Position numbers and translations under genes: made by a program. From the NCBI GenBank assembly GCA_030040815.1, contig JASHSZ010000427.1, positions 1 to 16,506 of the forward strand: a stretch of DNA of 16,506 nt, in the 5' to 3' direction. Positions 5,999-12,417 of the stretch are shown piece by piece (positions within the stretch are counted from its first letter, which is position 1; every line of letters starts with the position of its first letter). This DNA comes from Streptosporangiaceae bacterium (GTDB lineage Bacteria > Actinomycetota > Actinomycetes > Streptosporangiales > Streptosporangiaceae). The notes below the pieces were generated by a model. The model ran no database searches. It saw only the letters and a program-made list of their open reading frames with translations, and was not told the origin of the DNA.

Positions 5999-7003
5999 AT
6001 GACGGATCGCAAGAGTCCCACGGCGGTGCTGCGCGAAGGACCACGTGCCCTGAGCGACGAGCAGGTACGGGAGATCGAGGAATCCGATCTTCAGGCGGTG
6101 CTGGACGTCGACATCGACGACGTCATCGAGTACGTCCACCGGGACCTGAAGTCGCTGCCGGACTTCACGACCCTGTATCGCAAGTACCTGAAGCAGCGGT
6201 GGGACGTCTACGAACTCGACTTCACCCAGGACAAGATCGACTGGAACGAGAAGATGAGCGCCGACGAGCGGGAGTCGTTCATCGCGATCTCGTCCGGGTT
6301 CCATCATGGAGAACGGCAGGTCGAGATCGAGCTGCCGGTGTTCATGATCGGGGCCAGCGAAGAGGAGAAGCTGCACATCGCCGCGCAGATCGAGGACGAG
6401 GCGCGGCACACCGTCTTCTTCGACCGGTTCTACCGCGAGGTCGTCGGCATGCAGGGCGACGACATCATGAGCCTTCTCGACGCGTCGTTCCCGTGGGTGT
6501 CGGAGACGTTCGTCGGGCCGTTCGGCCTGCTCGCTTACCAGGCCGAAGAGCTGCGCCGTAACCCGTACGACGAGCGGGCCCGGGTGCGGTACGGGACCAC
6601 CTACTTCCTGTGGATCGAGGGCGTTCTGGCGCTGTCGGTTATGAAGGTGACGCTGTCGTACGCGCGCTGGCGTGGCTTCTTGCCGGCTTACTACACCGGG
6701 TTCACCGCGACCTGCCGGGACGAGTCGCGGCACGTCCAGGGCGGCATGAAGTACCTGCAGGACGCGGTCCGCAAGGACCCGACGATGATCAACGAGATCC
6801 ACGACACGCTGCGGACCATTCTCTCGCTCGCCGGGGTGGCGAGCCGGCGGATCTATTTCGAGCCGCTGGGCTGGACCGAGGACGAGGTGACCGTGCTGTT
6901 CTTCCAGCAGCTCCGGCGGAAGCTGAACGACGTCGGGATCGACCTGGCTCCGGATATCGAAGAGATGCTGCAGTTCGTGCAGCCGCAGCTGGCGGGAGGG
7001 TAA
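5999..7003 (+). CDS. R2lox-like Mn/Fe ligand-binding oxidase (ribonucleotide-reductase R2-like ferritin fold)
   Basis: The 334-residue protein has the two-half di-metal carboxylate pattern of the R2 superfamily: E105 (HHGE), E134-x-x-H137 (DEARH), E207 (LWIEG) and E242-x-x-H245 (DESRH). The residue four after H137, where class I R2 subunits carry the radical Tyr, is F141. Instead V108 (three after E105) and Y202 (five before E207) occupy the places of Val71 and Tyr162, which form an ether cross-link in the M. tuberculosis R2lox Rv0233. The E207-E242 spacing of 35 matches as well. R2lox proteins hold a Mn/Fe centre and a fatty-acid-like ligand, and their physiological reaction is unknown. An N-terminal extension of about 40 residues precedes the usual start of the fold. 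ATG 5999 has GAGGAGGGA just upstream. It lies between a TetR gene and an SCP2-like gene in one operon. An ordinary R2 subunit is unlikely, as no large subunit is nearby. Confidence 0.83.
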   Translation: MTDRKSPTAVLREGPRALSDEQVREIEESDLQAVLDVDIDDVIEYVHRDLKSLPDFTTLYRKYLKQRWDVYELDFTQDKIDWNEKMSADERESFIAISSGFHHGERQVEIELPVFMIGASEEEKLHIAAQIEDEARHTVFFDRFYREVVGMQGDDIMSLLDASFPWVSETFVGPFGLLAYQAEELRRNPYDERARVRYGTTYFLWIEGVLALSVMKVTLSYARWRGFLPAYYTGFTATCRDESRHVQGGMKYLQDAVRKDPTMINEIHDTLRTILSLAGVASRRIYFEPLGWTEDEVTVLFFQQLRRKLNDVGIDLAPDIEEMLQFVQPQLAGG

Positions 7004-7006
7004 GCC

Positions 7007-7480
7007 ATGCCTGAGCCGAGGTTCTTCAGCAAGGAATGGGCCGACGCGGTGAGGGACGCGCTTGTCGCTGGCCCGTCGGAGCAGGTCAAGGAAGGCAAGC
7101 TGCAGGAGTACTGGGACTTCTTCGAGCTGATCAAGAGCATGTACCCGGCGTCGTGGGCACTCGGGTGCCGTGACCTGCCGGCTGAGCTCGGGGGCGGACC
7201 GGCCTACCTGCTCGTCCGGTGGGGTGGCGGCACGGTCACCGACTGCCAGATCGTCGGGCCCGATGACCCGCTCGAGGCGACCTACGTGCTCGGCATGGAC
7301 TATGCGGACTGGCGGGCGCTGCACGACGGCTACGATCCGCAGCGCACGGTCATGTACCGGAAGATCCTGCTCGAGGAGGGCAGCCTGCTCGAGTTCTTCA
7401 AGACGATCTACTTCTTCGTCGAGTGCCTCGGCGTCATCGGCGCGGTGCCGGTCGAGTTTCCGGAGCTCGCGCGGCGCTAG
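7007..7480 (+). CDS. Small SCP2-like (sterol carrier fold) protein
   Basis: The 157-residue protein begins with helices ('FFSKEWADAVRDALVAGPSEQVKEGKLQEYWDFF'), then shows strand-rich sequence including 'GPAYLLVRWGGGTVTDCQIVGPDDPLEATYVLGMDYADWRALHDGYD', and ends in a hydrophobic helix 'SLLEFFKTIYFFVECLGVIGAV'. The 'Y-V-L-G-M-D-Y-A-D-W' segment, followed by a short linker and a hydrophobic C-terminal helix, resembles SCP2 sterol-binding proteins, which carry lipids in a hydrophobic tunnel. I assign the fold by pattern only. It starts three bases after the R2lox-like stop, with its ribosome-binding site GGGAGG inside the end of that gene, so the two are almost certainly co-translated. Its stop shares the bases CTAG with the stop of the convergent transporter gene. 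Confidence 0.68.
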   Translation: MPEPRFFSKEWADAVRDALVAGPSEQVKEGKLQEYWDFFELIKSMYPASWALGCRDLPAELGGGPAYLLVRWGGGTVTDCQIVGPDDPLEATYVLGMDYADWRALHDGYDPQRTVMYRKILLEEGSLLEFFKTIYFFVECLGVIGAVPVEFPELARR

Positions 7481-8373
7481 CGGCTGGGGCTGGGGTCAGG
7501 GTGGGGCTGGTCCCTGGCCCTGGCTCCCGGCGCCAGGTGCGGCGCCCGGTGCGCGACAACGACGATGCCGACGCTCATCACGACCAGCGAGATGACCTCG
7601 CCCGCGATGGCCCATGCCGTGCTGGTGAGCTTCTCGTCCAGCCAGAGGGCGGCCAGCGCGATGGAGATCAGCGGGTCGCAGACCGTGATGATCGCCATGA
7701 CGGGCGCGATGACCGCGCCGGTCTGGAACGCGTCGATGTTGAGCAGGAAGCCCAGCGGGCCGACGATGGCAAGGGCGTAGATGGGCCAGTCGGTCAGGAT
7801 GCCCGCGAGACCACCGGTGTGCGAGACCACGAGCTTGATCAGGAAAGCCGAGACCCCGTAGGAGATGCCGCAGGCCAGCGCCAGCGCAAGCGGCCGCAGG
7901 CTCTCGCTGCGCCGCGCGACCATCAGGCAGCCGACGACCGCGGCGGCGAGCCCGGCACCGAGCGGCAGCACCACGAGGAACCCGACGCTGGAATGCCCGT
8001 TCGTGGGCCTGCCGATGGCGAGGAAGCCGATTACTCCCGCGGCGGTGGCGAGGACACCGCCGAGCAGCGTCGGGTCATACCGGTGTCTCAGCGCGGAGCT
8101 GATCAGCACGGCGAAGATCAGGTCGCAGACCAGCAGGGGCTCGACGAGCGCAAGCGGCCCGAACCGCAGTGCCAGCACCTGCAAGGCGAAGCCGATCACG
8201 GTCCCGCCGATGGACGCCAGCCACAGCGGCTGCCGGACAAGGTCGAGGAAGATTCTGGGATTCAGCGCGCGACGACGCTGCACGCGCTTGGTGCTGCGCT
8301 GGTCGGCCACGGACGCGATGCCCAGCACGAGCGCTGCGGCGAGGCCGAGCACAATAGCTGCCAAGTCGGACAA
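7477..8373 (-). CDS. DMT-superfamily (EamA/NIPA-like) membrane transporter
   Basis: The 298-residue product is an integral membrane protein with about nine or ten hydrophobic helices arranged as two similar halves, for example 'LAAIVLGLAAALVLGIASV', 'WLASIGGTVIGFALQVLAL' and 'PLALVEPLLVCDLIFAVLISSAL' in the first, and 'PVMAIITVCDPLISIALAALWLDEKL' and a final helix in the second. The P-E-P segment after the third helix and the terminal D-P-L-x-S / W-L-x-E pair are typical of DMT transporters. The substrate could be a metabolite or Mg2+ (NIPA-like) and cannot be decided. The tail is short, charged and Pro-rich. The start is a TTG at 8373; a GTG seven codons later is an alternative. It converges on the SCP2-like gene and overlaps it by the four bases CTAG. 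Confidence 0.82.
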   Translation of the reverse strand: MSDLAAIVLGLAAALVLGIASVADQRSTKRVQRRRALNPRIFLDLVRQPLWLASIGGTVIGFALQVLALRFGPLALVEPLLVCDLIFAVLISSALRHRYDPTLLGGVLATAAGVIGFLAIGRPTNGHSSVGFLVVLPLGAGLAAAVVGCLMVARRSESLRPLALALACGISYGVSAFLIKLVVSHTGGLAGILTDWPIYALAIVGPLGFLLNIDAFQTGAVIAPVMAIITVCDPLISIALAALWLDEKLTSTAWAIAGEVISLVVMSVGIVVVAHRAPHLAPGARARDQPHPDPSPSR

Positions 8374-8427
8374 CTATGCCCACCACTCCCCGAGTCCGCC
8401 GCGACCGCCCCGGGCTGAATCTACCCA

Positions 8428-8445
8428 GGCTGAGCGGTCTCAGCC
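8428..8445. promoter_or_regulatory. Perfect dyad between the divergent transporter and four-helix membrane genes
   Basis: GGCTGAG (8428-8434) and CTCAGCC (8439-8445) are perfect 7-bp arms around CGGT. It lies in the 157-base divergent space, so a shared operator or a leader hairpin are both possible. It is not placed like a terminator, since no gene reads into it. Confidence 0.4.
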
Positions 8446-8530
8446 CGCGGGCTACTGCCCGGTTGGCCCCGGCCTGCACCACCGCAGCCGATGTGCTCGT
8501 CCGCGATCTTGTTGATAAGGGGGCGGCGAC

Positions 8531-9006
8531 ATGCGGCGCGGCCTCGCGGTCAACCTCGTCACGTGCCTGTTGCTGCTGATCCAGTACCTACTCGGCATGG
8601 TCGACAACGTCTATGTCGTCCTCCCGCGCGGCATCCGGGCGCGAACGCTGCCAACTACTTCTCCGGATCGGCTGCCGGCCTCGGCTGGCTGATCGCCAGC
8701 GGTCCAGCCTGGGCCGCGGCGCACGCCGCGTTCGGACTGGCGCTCGTCGTTGCTGCGTTCGCCGCCGTCGCCCTGACGTGGCGGACGGGCAGCCGCGCCG
8801 GCCGGACGGTCGCGATCCTCGGCGCACTCGCGATCATCGGTGCTGGCTTCAACGGAGCCAGCTTCCTGATCTACGGCAAGGGGCTCAGCTCGATGATCAT
8901 GGCCGGGCTGTGGGCGCTCGCGCTCGCTTGCTACCTGATCGGTACCGTCCTCGCCGGCCGCCGACGGGCTGAGGCCGCTACTGCTCGAAGTCAGCGAGCG
9001 GCCTGA
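8531..9006 (+). pseudogene. Four-helix membrane protein gene, apparently frameshifted
   Basis: ATG 8531 has an excellent ribosome-binding site (AAGGGGG at 8517-8523, seven bases upstream) and begins MRRGLAVNLVTCLLLLIQYL, a clear first membrane helix, followed by GMVDNVYVVLP. This frame then turns into low-quality sequence and stops at 8690-8692. The other three helices lie in another frame: 'GANAANYFSGSAAGLGWLIA', 'AHAAFGLALVVAAFAAVALTW', 'VAILGALAIIGAGFNGASFLIYG' and 'SMIMAGLWALALACYLIGTVLAG', ending at 9006. Joining the frames near 8625 ('VVLP' to 'RHPGANAAN') gives a sensible protein of about 158 residues. One missing base, or two extra, near 8622-8632 would explain it. It may be a real pseudogene or a sequencing error in GC-rich DNA. 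The family is unknown to me. Its 3' end overlaps the convergent YCII gene by 29 bases. Confidence 0.62.
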
Positions 9007-9313
9007 TCTCGATGCGGCCGTGGCGCGCCATCGGGTGCGTCCGGGCGACCTCGATGGCCTCGTCCAGGTCCGTGCACTGGAGCAGGTCGAAGCCCACGAT
9101 GGCCTCCTTGGTCTCGGCGAACGGGCCGTCGGAGAGCAGGACCTGGCCATCCCGGACCCGCACGGTGGTCGCCGAGGAGACCGGGGCGAGCACGCTGCCT
9201 TGGAGCCGACGGCCTAGCGCGTCGTTCCTGGCCACCCAGTCGTCGATGTCAGGCACGTCGCTGGTGTCGGAGTCCGGCTCGGTATCGGTGCAGACAAGCA
9301 TCATGTACTTCAC
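8978..9313 (-). CDS. YCII-related (DGPF motif) protein
   Basis: The 111-residue protein begins VKYMMLVC, followed by an Asp-rich loop, 'DDWVARNDALGRRLQGSVLAP', and the signature DGPFAETKEAIVGFDLL with DGPF at 62-65. It ends with the strand 'GRIEIRPLADF'. This is the YCII-like dimeric alpha+beta barrel family. Family members are small cytoplasmic proteins, often encoded beside ECF sigma factors, but none is seen here. The biochemical role is generally unknown. The GTG at 9313 was chosen because AAGGAG lies nine bases upstream and KYMMLV is the conserved family start. A dyad at 9389-9407 lies upstream and may control it. Confidence 0.85.
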   Translation of the reverse strand: MKYMMLVCTDTEPDSDTSDVPDIDDWVARNDALGRRLQGSVLAPVSSATTVRVRDGQVLLSDGPFAETKEAIVGFDLLQCTDLDEAIEVARTHPMARHGRIEIRPLADFEQ

Positions 9314-9388
9314 TGCTGCGATCTCCTTCCGCGTCACTGCCCTGACGACGATCGGCGTGGGCCGAGATAGACAGCAGCGGAAGGTTGC

Positions 9389-9407
9389 TGACACCGATCG
9401 AGTGTCA
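9389..9407. promoter_or_regulatory. TGACAC-N7-GTGTCA dyad upstream of the YCII gene
   Basis: TGACAC (9389-9394) and GTGTCA (9402-9407) are perfect 6-bp arms around CGATCGA. The element is 76 bases before the YCII start, in a 132-base intergenic space downstream of the GNAT gene. Its arm length and spacing fit the binding site of a dimeric regulator. No confident promoter boxes could be fixed beside it. Confidence 0.45.
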
Positions 9408-9445
9408 CAGAACACAAGCAAACTTCCCGGCCGGCACGACGCGAG

Positions 9446-10024
9446 CTAAGCAGGCGGGACCACCTTGCGCATCACGCAGTTGTTCTTGCCTTTGGGGCGT
9501 TCGTACTCGAAGCCTGCCTTCTCGTACATGCTGCGTGTGCCGTTGTACAGAAAGGTTGACGACATCTTCTTTCCCGCTGTGTCATGCGGGTAGCCCTCCA
9601 CGACTCCGCCGCCTGCCCTCGCGATCAGGTCAAGCGCGCCCTCGACCGCGACTCTGGCCAGCCCTTCGCGCCGGTAATTTCGGTCCACAAAGATGCAGGT
9701 GAGGCGATAGTCGGGCAGGGATATGAGGCCTGCTTCGTACTCCTTCTTGTGATGGATGCTCGGGAGTTCGGCCGGTGATCCGAACTGACACCAGGCCACC
9801 GCGACGCCGCCGTCGAATACCAGGGCGGCGTGCGCCTTCCCGTCGCGGACCAGCCGCTCCTTGCAAGCCCGCCCAGTCTCGCCCTCGTTCTCCGTCTCGG
9901 TGCGCGGATGGAACCACGTGCACCAGCAACCGGCCCCGAAGCCGGCGCCCTTGTGCTTATCGAGAAGCCGGGCGAAGGCATCCCACGTCTCGCCATCGAG
10001 CGGTTTGATCGTGTACTCGGTCAT
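9446..10024 (-). CDS. GNAT-family N-acetyltransferase
   Basis: The 192-residue protein has the GNAT core: a strand 'AALVFDGGVAVAWCQFG', then 'YRLTCIFVDRNYRREGLARVAVEGALDLI'. In the latter, strand 4 is followed by the acetyl-CoA pyrophosphate loop RREGLA (118-123), a fair match to the Q/R-x-x-G-x-G/A motif. The C-terminal 'GTRSMYEKAGFEYERP' is the usual strand 5 to helix 4 region. The N-terminal segment has an unusual 'GCWCTWFHPR' (32-41) with two cysteines. The acceptor cannot be predicted; small molecules or antibiotics are possible. It lies 22 bases downstream of the flavin monooxygenase gene on the same strand and may share its transcript. No strong ribosome-binding site precedes ATG 10024. 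Confidence 0.82.
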   Translation of the reverse strand: MTEYTIKPLDGETWDAFARLLDKHKGAGFGAGCWCTWFHPRTETENEGETGRACKERLVRDGKAHAALVFDGGVAVAWCQFGSPAELPSIHHKKEYEAGLISLPDYRLTCIFVDRNYRREGLARVAVEGALDLIARAGGGVVEGYPHDTAGKKMSSTFLYNGTRSMYEKAGFEYERPKGKNNCVMRKVVPPA

Positions 10025-10046
10025 GGTCAGGACCGTGCGGGGGACA

Positions 10047-11258
10047 CTAGGTTAGCGGCGGCATCGGCAGCCCGAGTGCGGCCTTCGCCCACAGTCCGCT
10101 CTGCCAGTCCCACATGAGCCCGCGATGCGCAGCCGCGGCGTTCGTGTCCCGCCAGAACAGCTGGAGCAGGGACTTTTCCGAGAGCGCGCTCCCGCCGGAT
10201 TCCTCGTAGAGGACATTCACCGCCCGGCGCGCCTGCTGTGCGGTGAACGTCGTGTCGCGACGCAGCCGCATGTCCTCCTCGATCGGCACCTGGCTGACCG
10301 GCCGCCGGGCGTAGCGCTGGGCGTTCAGTAGCATGAGCGCCCGGCAGGAATCGATGGTGGCGGAGGCGTGCGCGAGCCGGGCCATCGTCTGCGGTATCCC
10401 CTCCGGCAGGTAGGGGCTGTTGGTGTCCTCAGGTACCTGGATCCGCGAGCCCATGCGTTCGGTGAATAGCTCGACCAGTCCTACCGCGGCGCCGATCGCT
10501 GGGACGGACATCGCCCCGGTGAAGTTAGCCGGCTCGGGTGCGCCGTACATGGGATGCGTGTTCACCTCGCGCCCCGGCGCCTCGCCGGCTGCTACTGCGA
10601 GCCGTGTCACTGTCCGGTACTCGGGAATGAATATGTCGTGGAACACGATGGTCTTGGAGCCGGTGCCGCGCAGGCCGAGCGTGTACCAGTCGTCGACGAT
10701 CTCGAGGTCCTCGCGCGGGATGAGCAGCCACCGCATCTCGGCGCGCTCGCCGTCCCTGACGATGGGGACGAGTGCGGTGAGCCAGTTGCAGTGGTCGACG
10801 CCGGAGGAGAAGAAGCCGCGCCCGTTCCACTGGTAGCCGCCGTCAACGGCGACGACATCGCCGGTGGTGGAGACCACGGAGGAGGCGAGGGTGTTGGGGT
10901 TCTCCCACATCTCGTCCAGCGCCTTCTCCGGCCACATCGCCTGCATCCACATGTGGGCGGTCCACAGCATGTACACCCAGCCCACCGACGGATCGGCGGA
11001 GGCGAGCTCAACCGTCACGTCGATCATGGTCTCAGTGCCGAGCTCTGAGCCGCCGTAGCGGCTCGGCTTCATCACGCCGTAAAGGCCCGACTCCAGAATG
11101 TCCGCGACGGTCTCGTCTGGGAGCCGTCGCAAATCCTGACCCTGGGGAAGACGCTCGCGCAGCGTGTCCCGCAGCGCTCGCGCGCGCTCTACCGCCTCGT
11201 CATGACTGGCAAGGACCGCAGGCTTCGAGCTCAGGGTGTAGACGGGTCGGGTATCCAT
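10047..11258 (-). CDS. Acyl-CoA-dehydrogenase-fold flavin-dependent monooxygenase (HsaA-like)
   Basis: The 403-residue protein has the acyl-CoA dehydrogenase-type fold of two-component monooxygenases such as HsaA. Landmarks are 'LPDETVADILESGLYGVMKPSRYGGSELG' near 46-74, 'ADPSVGWVYML' at 88-98, 'GRGFFSSGVDHCNW' at 146-159 and 'GLRGTGSK' at 195-202, which is highly conserved in this group. HsaA-type enzymes take reduced FMN from a separate reductase and hydroxylate aromatic or steroid rings. No reductase gene is visible here, so the partner is elsewhere. ATG 11258 was chosen because GGGAG lies ten bases upstream and the family start fits; the open frame continues 129 codons further, into the neighbouring reductase gene, without similarity. 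It reads leftward, 118 bases after the ketopantoate-reductase-like gene, and precedes the GNAT gene. Confidence 0.85.
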   Translation of the reverse strand: MDTRPVYTLSSKPAVLASHDEAVERARALRDTLRERLPQGQDLRRLPDETVADILESGLYGVMKPSRYGGSELGTETMIDVTVELASADPSVGWVYMLWTAHMWMQAMWPEKALDEMWENPNTLASSVVSTTGDVVAVDGGYQWNGRGFFSSGVDHCNWLTALVPIVRDGERAEMRWLLIPREDLEIVDDWYTLGLRGTGSKTIVFHDIFIPEYRTVTRLAVAAGEAPGREVNTHPMYGAPEPANFTGAMSVPAIGAAVGLVELFTERMGSRIQVPEDTNSPYLPEGIPQTMARLAHASATIDSCRALMLLNAQRYARRPVSQVPIEEDMRLRRDTTFTAQQARRAVNVLYEESGGSALSEKSLLQLFWRDTNAAAAHRGLMWDWQSGLWAKAALGLPMPPLT

Positions 11259-11363
11259 TCGAGACGTACTCCCTCGGGGCGGAAAGATCTGCCGGCGGCA
11301 GGTGTGCTCATCTTCTGGCCGCCGCGAACAGCGTGTCGAGTACGTTGCCGGGCTGCGGAAGCT

Positions 11364-11375
11364 CCGCTTTCGCGG
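11364..11375 (-). terminator. Small GAAA-capped hairpin just after the reductase stop
   Basis: On the minus strand the sequence CCGC-GAAA-GCGG lies one base beyond the TAA of the ketopantoate-reductase-like gene. Its stem extends with AAG/CTT past a two-base bulge. The GAAA cap is a stable GNRA tetraloop. It may be a weak terminator or 3'-end stabiliser before the monooxygenase gene. Confidence 0.35.
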
Positions 11376-11376
11376 C

Positions 11377-12375
11377 TTAGCGCGCCAGCAGGTCGGCAGG
11401 CTCGATGCTGCGTGGCGTGAGGGACCGCCGGGTGATCTCCCGCATCCGGGCCTGGACCGCGGCATTGACCGGCGTGGGCACCCCGTGGAGCCGGCCAAGC
11501 CGCACGACCTCGCCGTTGAGGAAGTCGGTCTCGACTGTGGGCAGGCCGCGCTGCACGCTCTGCCAGGTCGACCCGCCGCTGCGCGGCCGGCCGCAGACCG
11601 CCACAATCTCGAATCCGCTCGTCCCGGCCCGGTAGGCACGGGCATCGGTGACGGTCCAGCCGGCCGCGCCGAAGCACGCGAGGGCCTCAGCGCGCAGCTG
11701 CGCCATCACCTCGCCGAGGGCGCCGTCGGCTGGAGCCCACCGCTGGAAGCCGCCTGTGCACAGCACCTGCAGCGCGTTCGCGAGGTTCGACAGGAGCTTG
11801 GCGCGCTTCCACGGCATGACGTCGGCATGCACCGACGAGGTGAGCCCGCAGCGGCCGAGGTCCGTAGCCACCGCCTGCACCAGGTCGTCCGGCGGGCCGG
11901 CCGGGTAGCGGCCCAGTTGCAGGATGCCGCTTACCGGGGAGCCAGCCGCCTCGATGACGCCCGGCTCGAGGTGCGTCGCCGGCAGGTTGACGCATACGCC
12001 GTACACGCGGTCCACGTAGCGCAGCGCGGCGTCTTCGTTCGCGACCCCGTTCTGCGCGCAGAACACGGGCAGGTCGCCGACTCCGGCGCCATCCTCCACG
12101 CCGACGGCGGCCAGCTGGTTCAGCAAGTGCGCGGTGTCTTGCGACTTGACCGCCAGGATCAGGACGTCAGCGGCATGCAGGCGCAGCTCGTCCATCGTGA
12201 GCATGGGAATCGGCAGTCGACTGACTCGATCCGGCAGCGCCAGGACGAGCCCGTTCCGCTTCACCGCTGCTGCGTGCTCACCGCGCCCAACGAGGGTGAC
12301 GTCGCAGCCCCCTTCGGCCAGCCGTCCGCCGATCGTGGCGCCGATCGCCCCGGCCCCGAGGATGACATATCGCAT
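11377..12375 (-). CDS. Ketopantoate reductase (PanE/ApbA)-family oxidoreductase
   Basis: The 332-residue protein begins MRYVILGAGAIGATIGGRLA, with the NADP-binding GAGAIG at 7-12. It then has 'LILAVKSQDT' at 72-81, 'CAQNG' at 106-110 (N109), 'WKRAKLLSNLAN' at 189-200 with K193 in the place of the PanE catalytic Lys, and 'VETDFLNGE' at 281-289 with E282 in the place of the active-site Glu. All the family's key residues are present and the length is normal. The classical reaction is NADPH-dependent reduction of 2-ketopantoate to pantoate in CoA synthesis. Many paralogues act on other 2-keto acids, and with no panB or panC here a catabolic role is as likely. The lipoprotein gene lies upstream on the same strand, 42 bases away. 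Confidence 0.87.
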   Translation of the reverse strand: MRYVILGAGAIGATIGGRLAEGGCDVTLVGRGEHAAAVKRNGLVLALPDRVSRLPIPMLTMDELRLHAADVLILAVKSQDTAHLLNQLAAVGVEDGAGVGDLPVFCAQNGVANEDAALRYVDRVYGVCVNLPATHLEPGVIEAAGSPVSGILQLGRYPAGPPDDLVQAVATDLGRCGLTSSVHADVMPWKRAKLLSNLANALQVLCTGGFQRWAPADGALGEVMAQLRAEALACFGAAGWTVTDARAYRAGTSGFEIVAVCGRPRSGGSTWQSVQRGLPTVETDFLNGEVVRLGRLHGVPTPVNAAVQARMREITRRSLTPRSIEPADLLAR

Positions 12376-12399
12376 CTGTCCAGTCTGTCACCCGCCTTG

Positions 12400-12413
12400 C
12401 GGCGGACCCGCCG
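12400..12413 (-). other. Short perfect palindrome between the lipoprotein and reductase genes
   Basis: CGGCGGACCCGCCG (12400-12413) is self-complementary except for the central AC. It sits just after the lipoprotein stop on the minus strand and before the reductase ATG. It could be a weak terminator, which would separate the two transcripts. There is no T-tract. Confidence 0.3.
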
Positions 12414-12417
12414 TGTG

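Noticed and set aside
5999..7003. Assignment as ribonucleotide reductase small subunit NrdB/NrdF
   Set aside because: The radical Tyr position is Phe, no large-subunit gene is near, and the Val/Tyr pair fits R2lox.
5954..7324. 456-codon minus-strand open frame opposite the R2lox-like gene
   Set aside because: It is antisense to a gene with all metal ligands conserved, and its His/Arg/Leu-rich product resembles no family.
7423..8418. Plus-strand open frame opposite the transporter
   Set aside because: The product is a string of Asp, Arg, Gln and Gly with no hydrophobic core, as expected from reverse-complement reading of membrane-protein codons.
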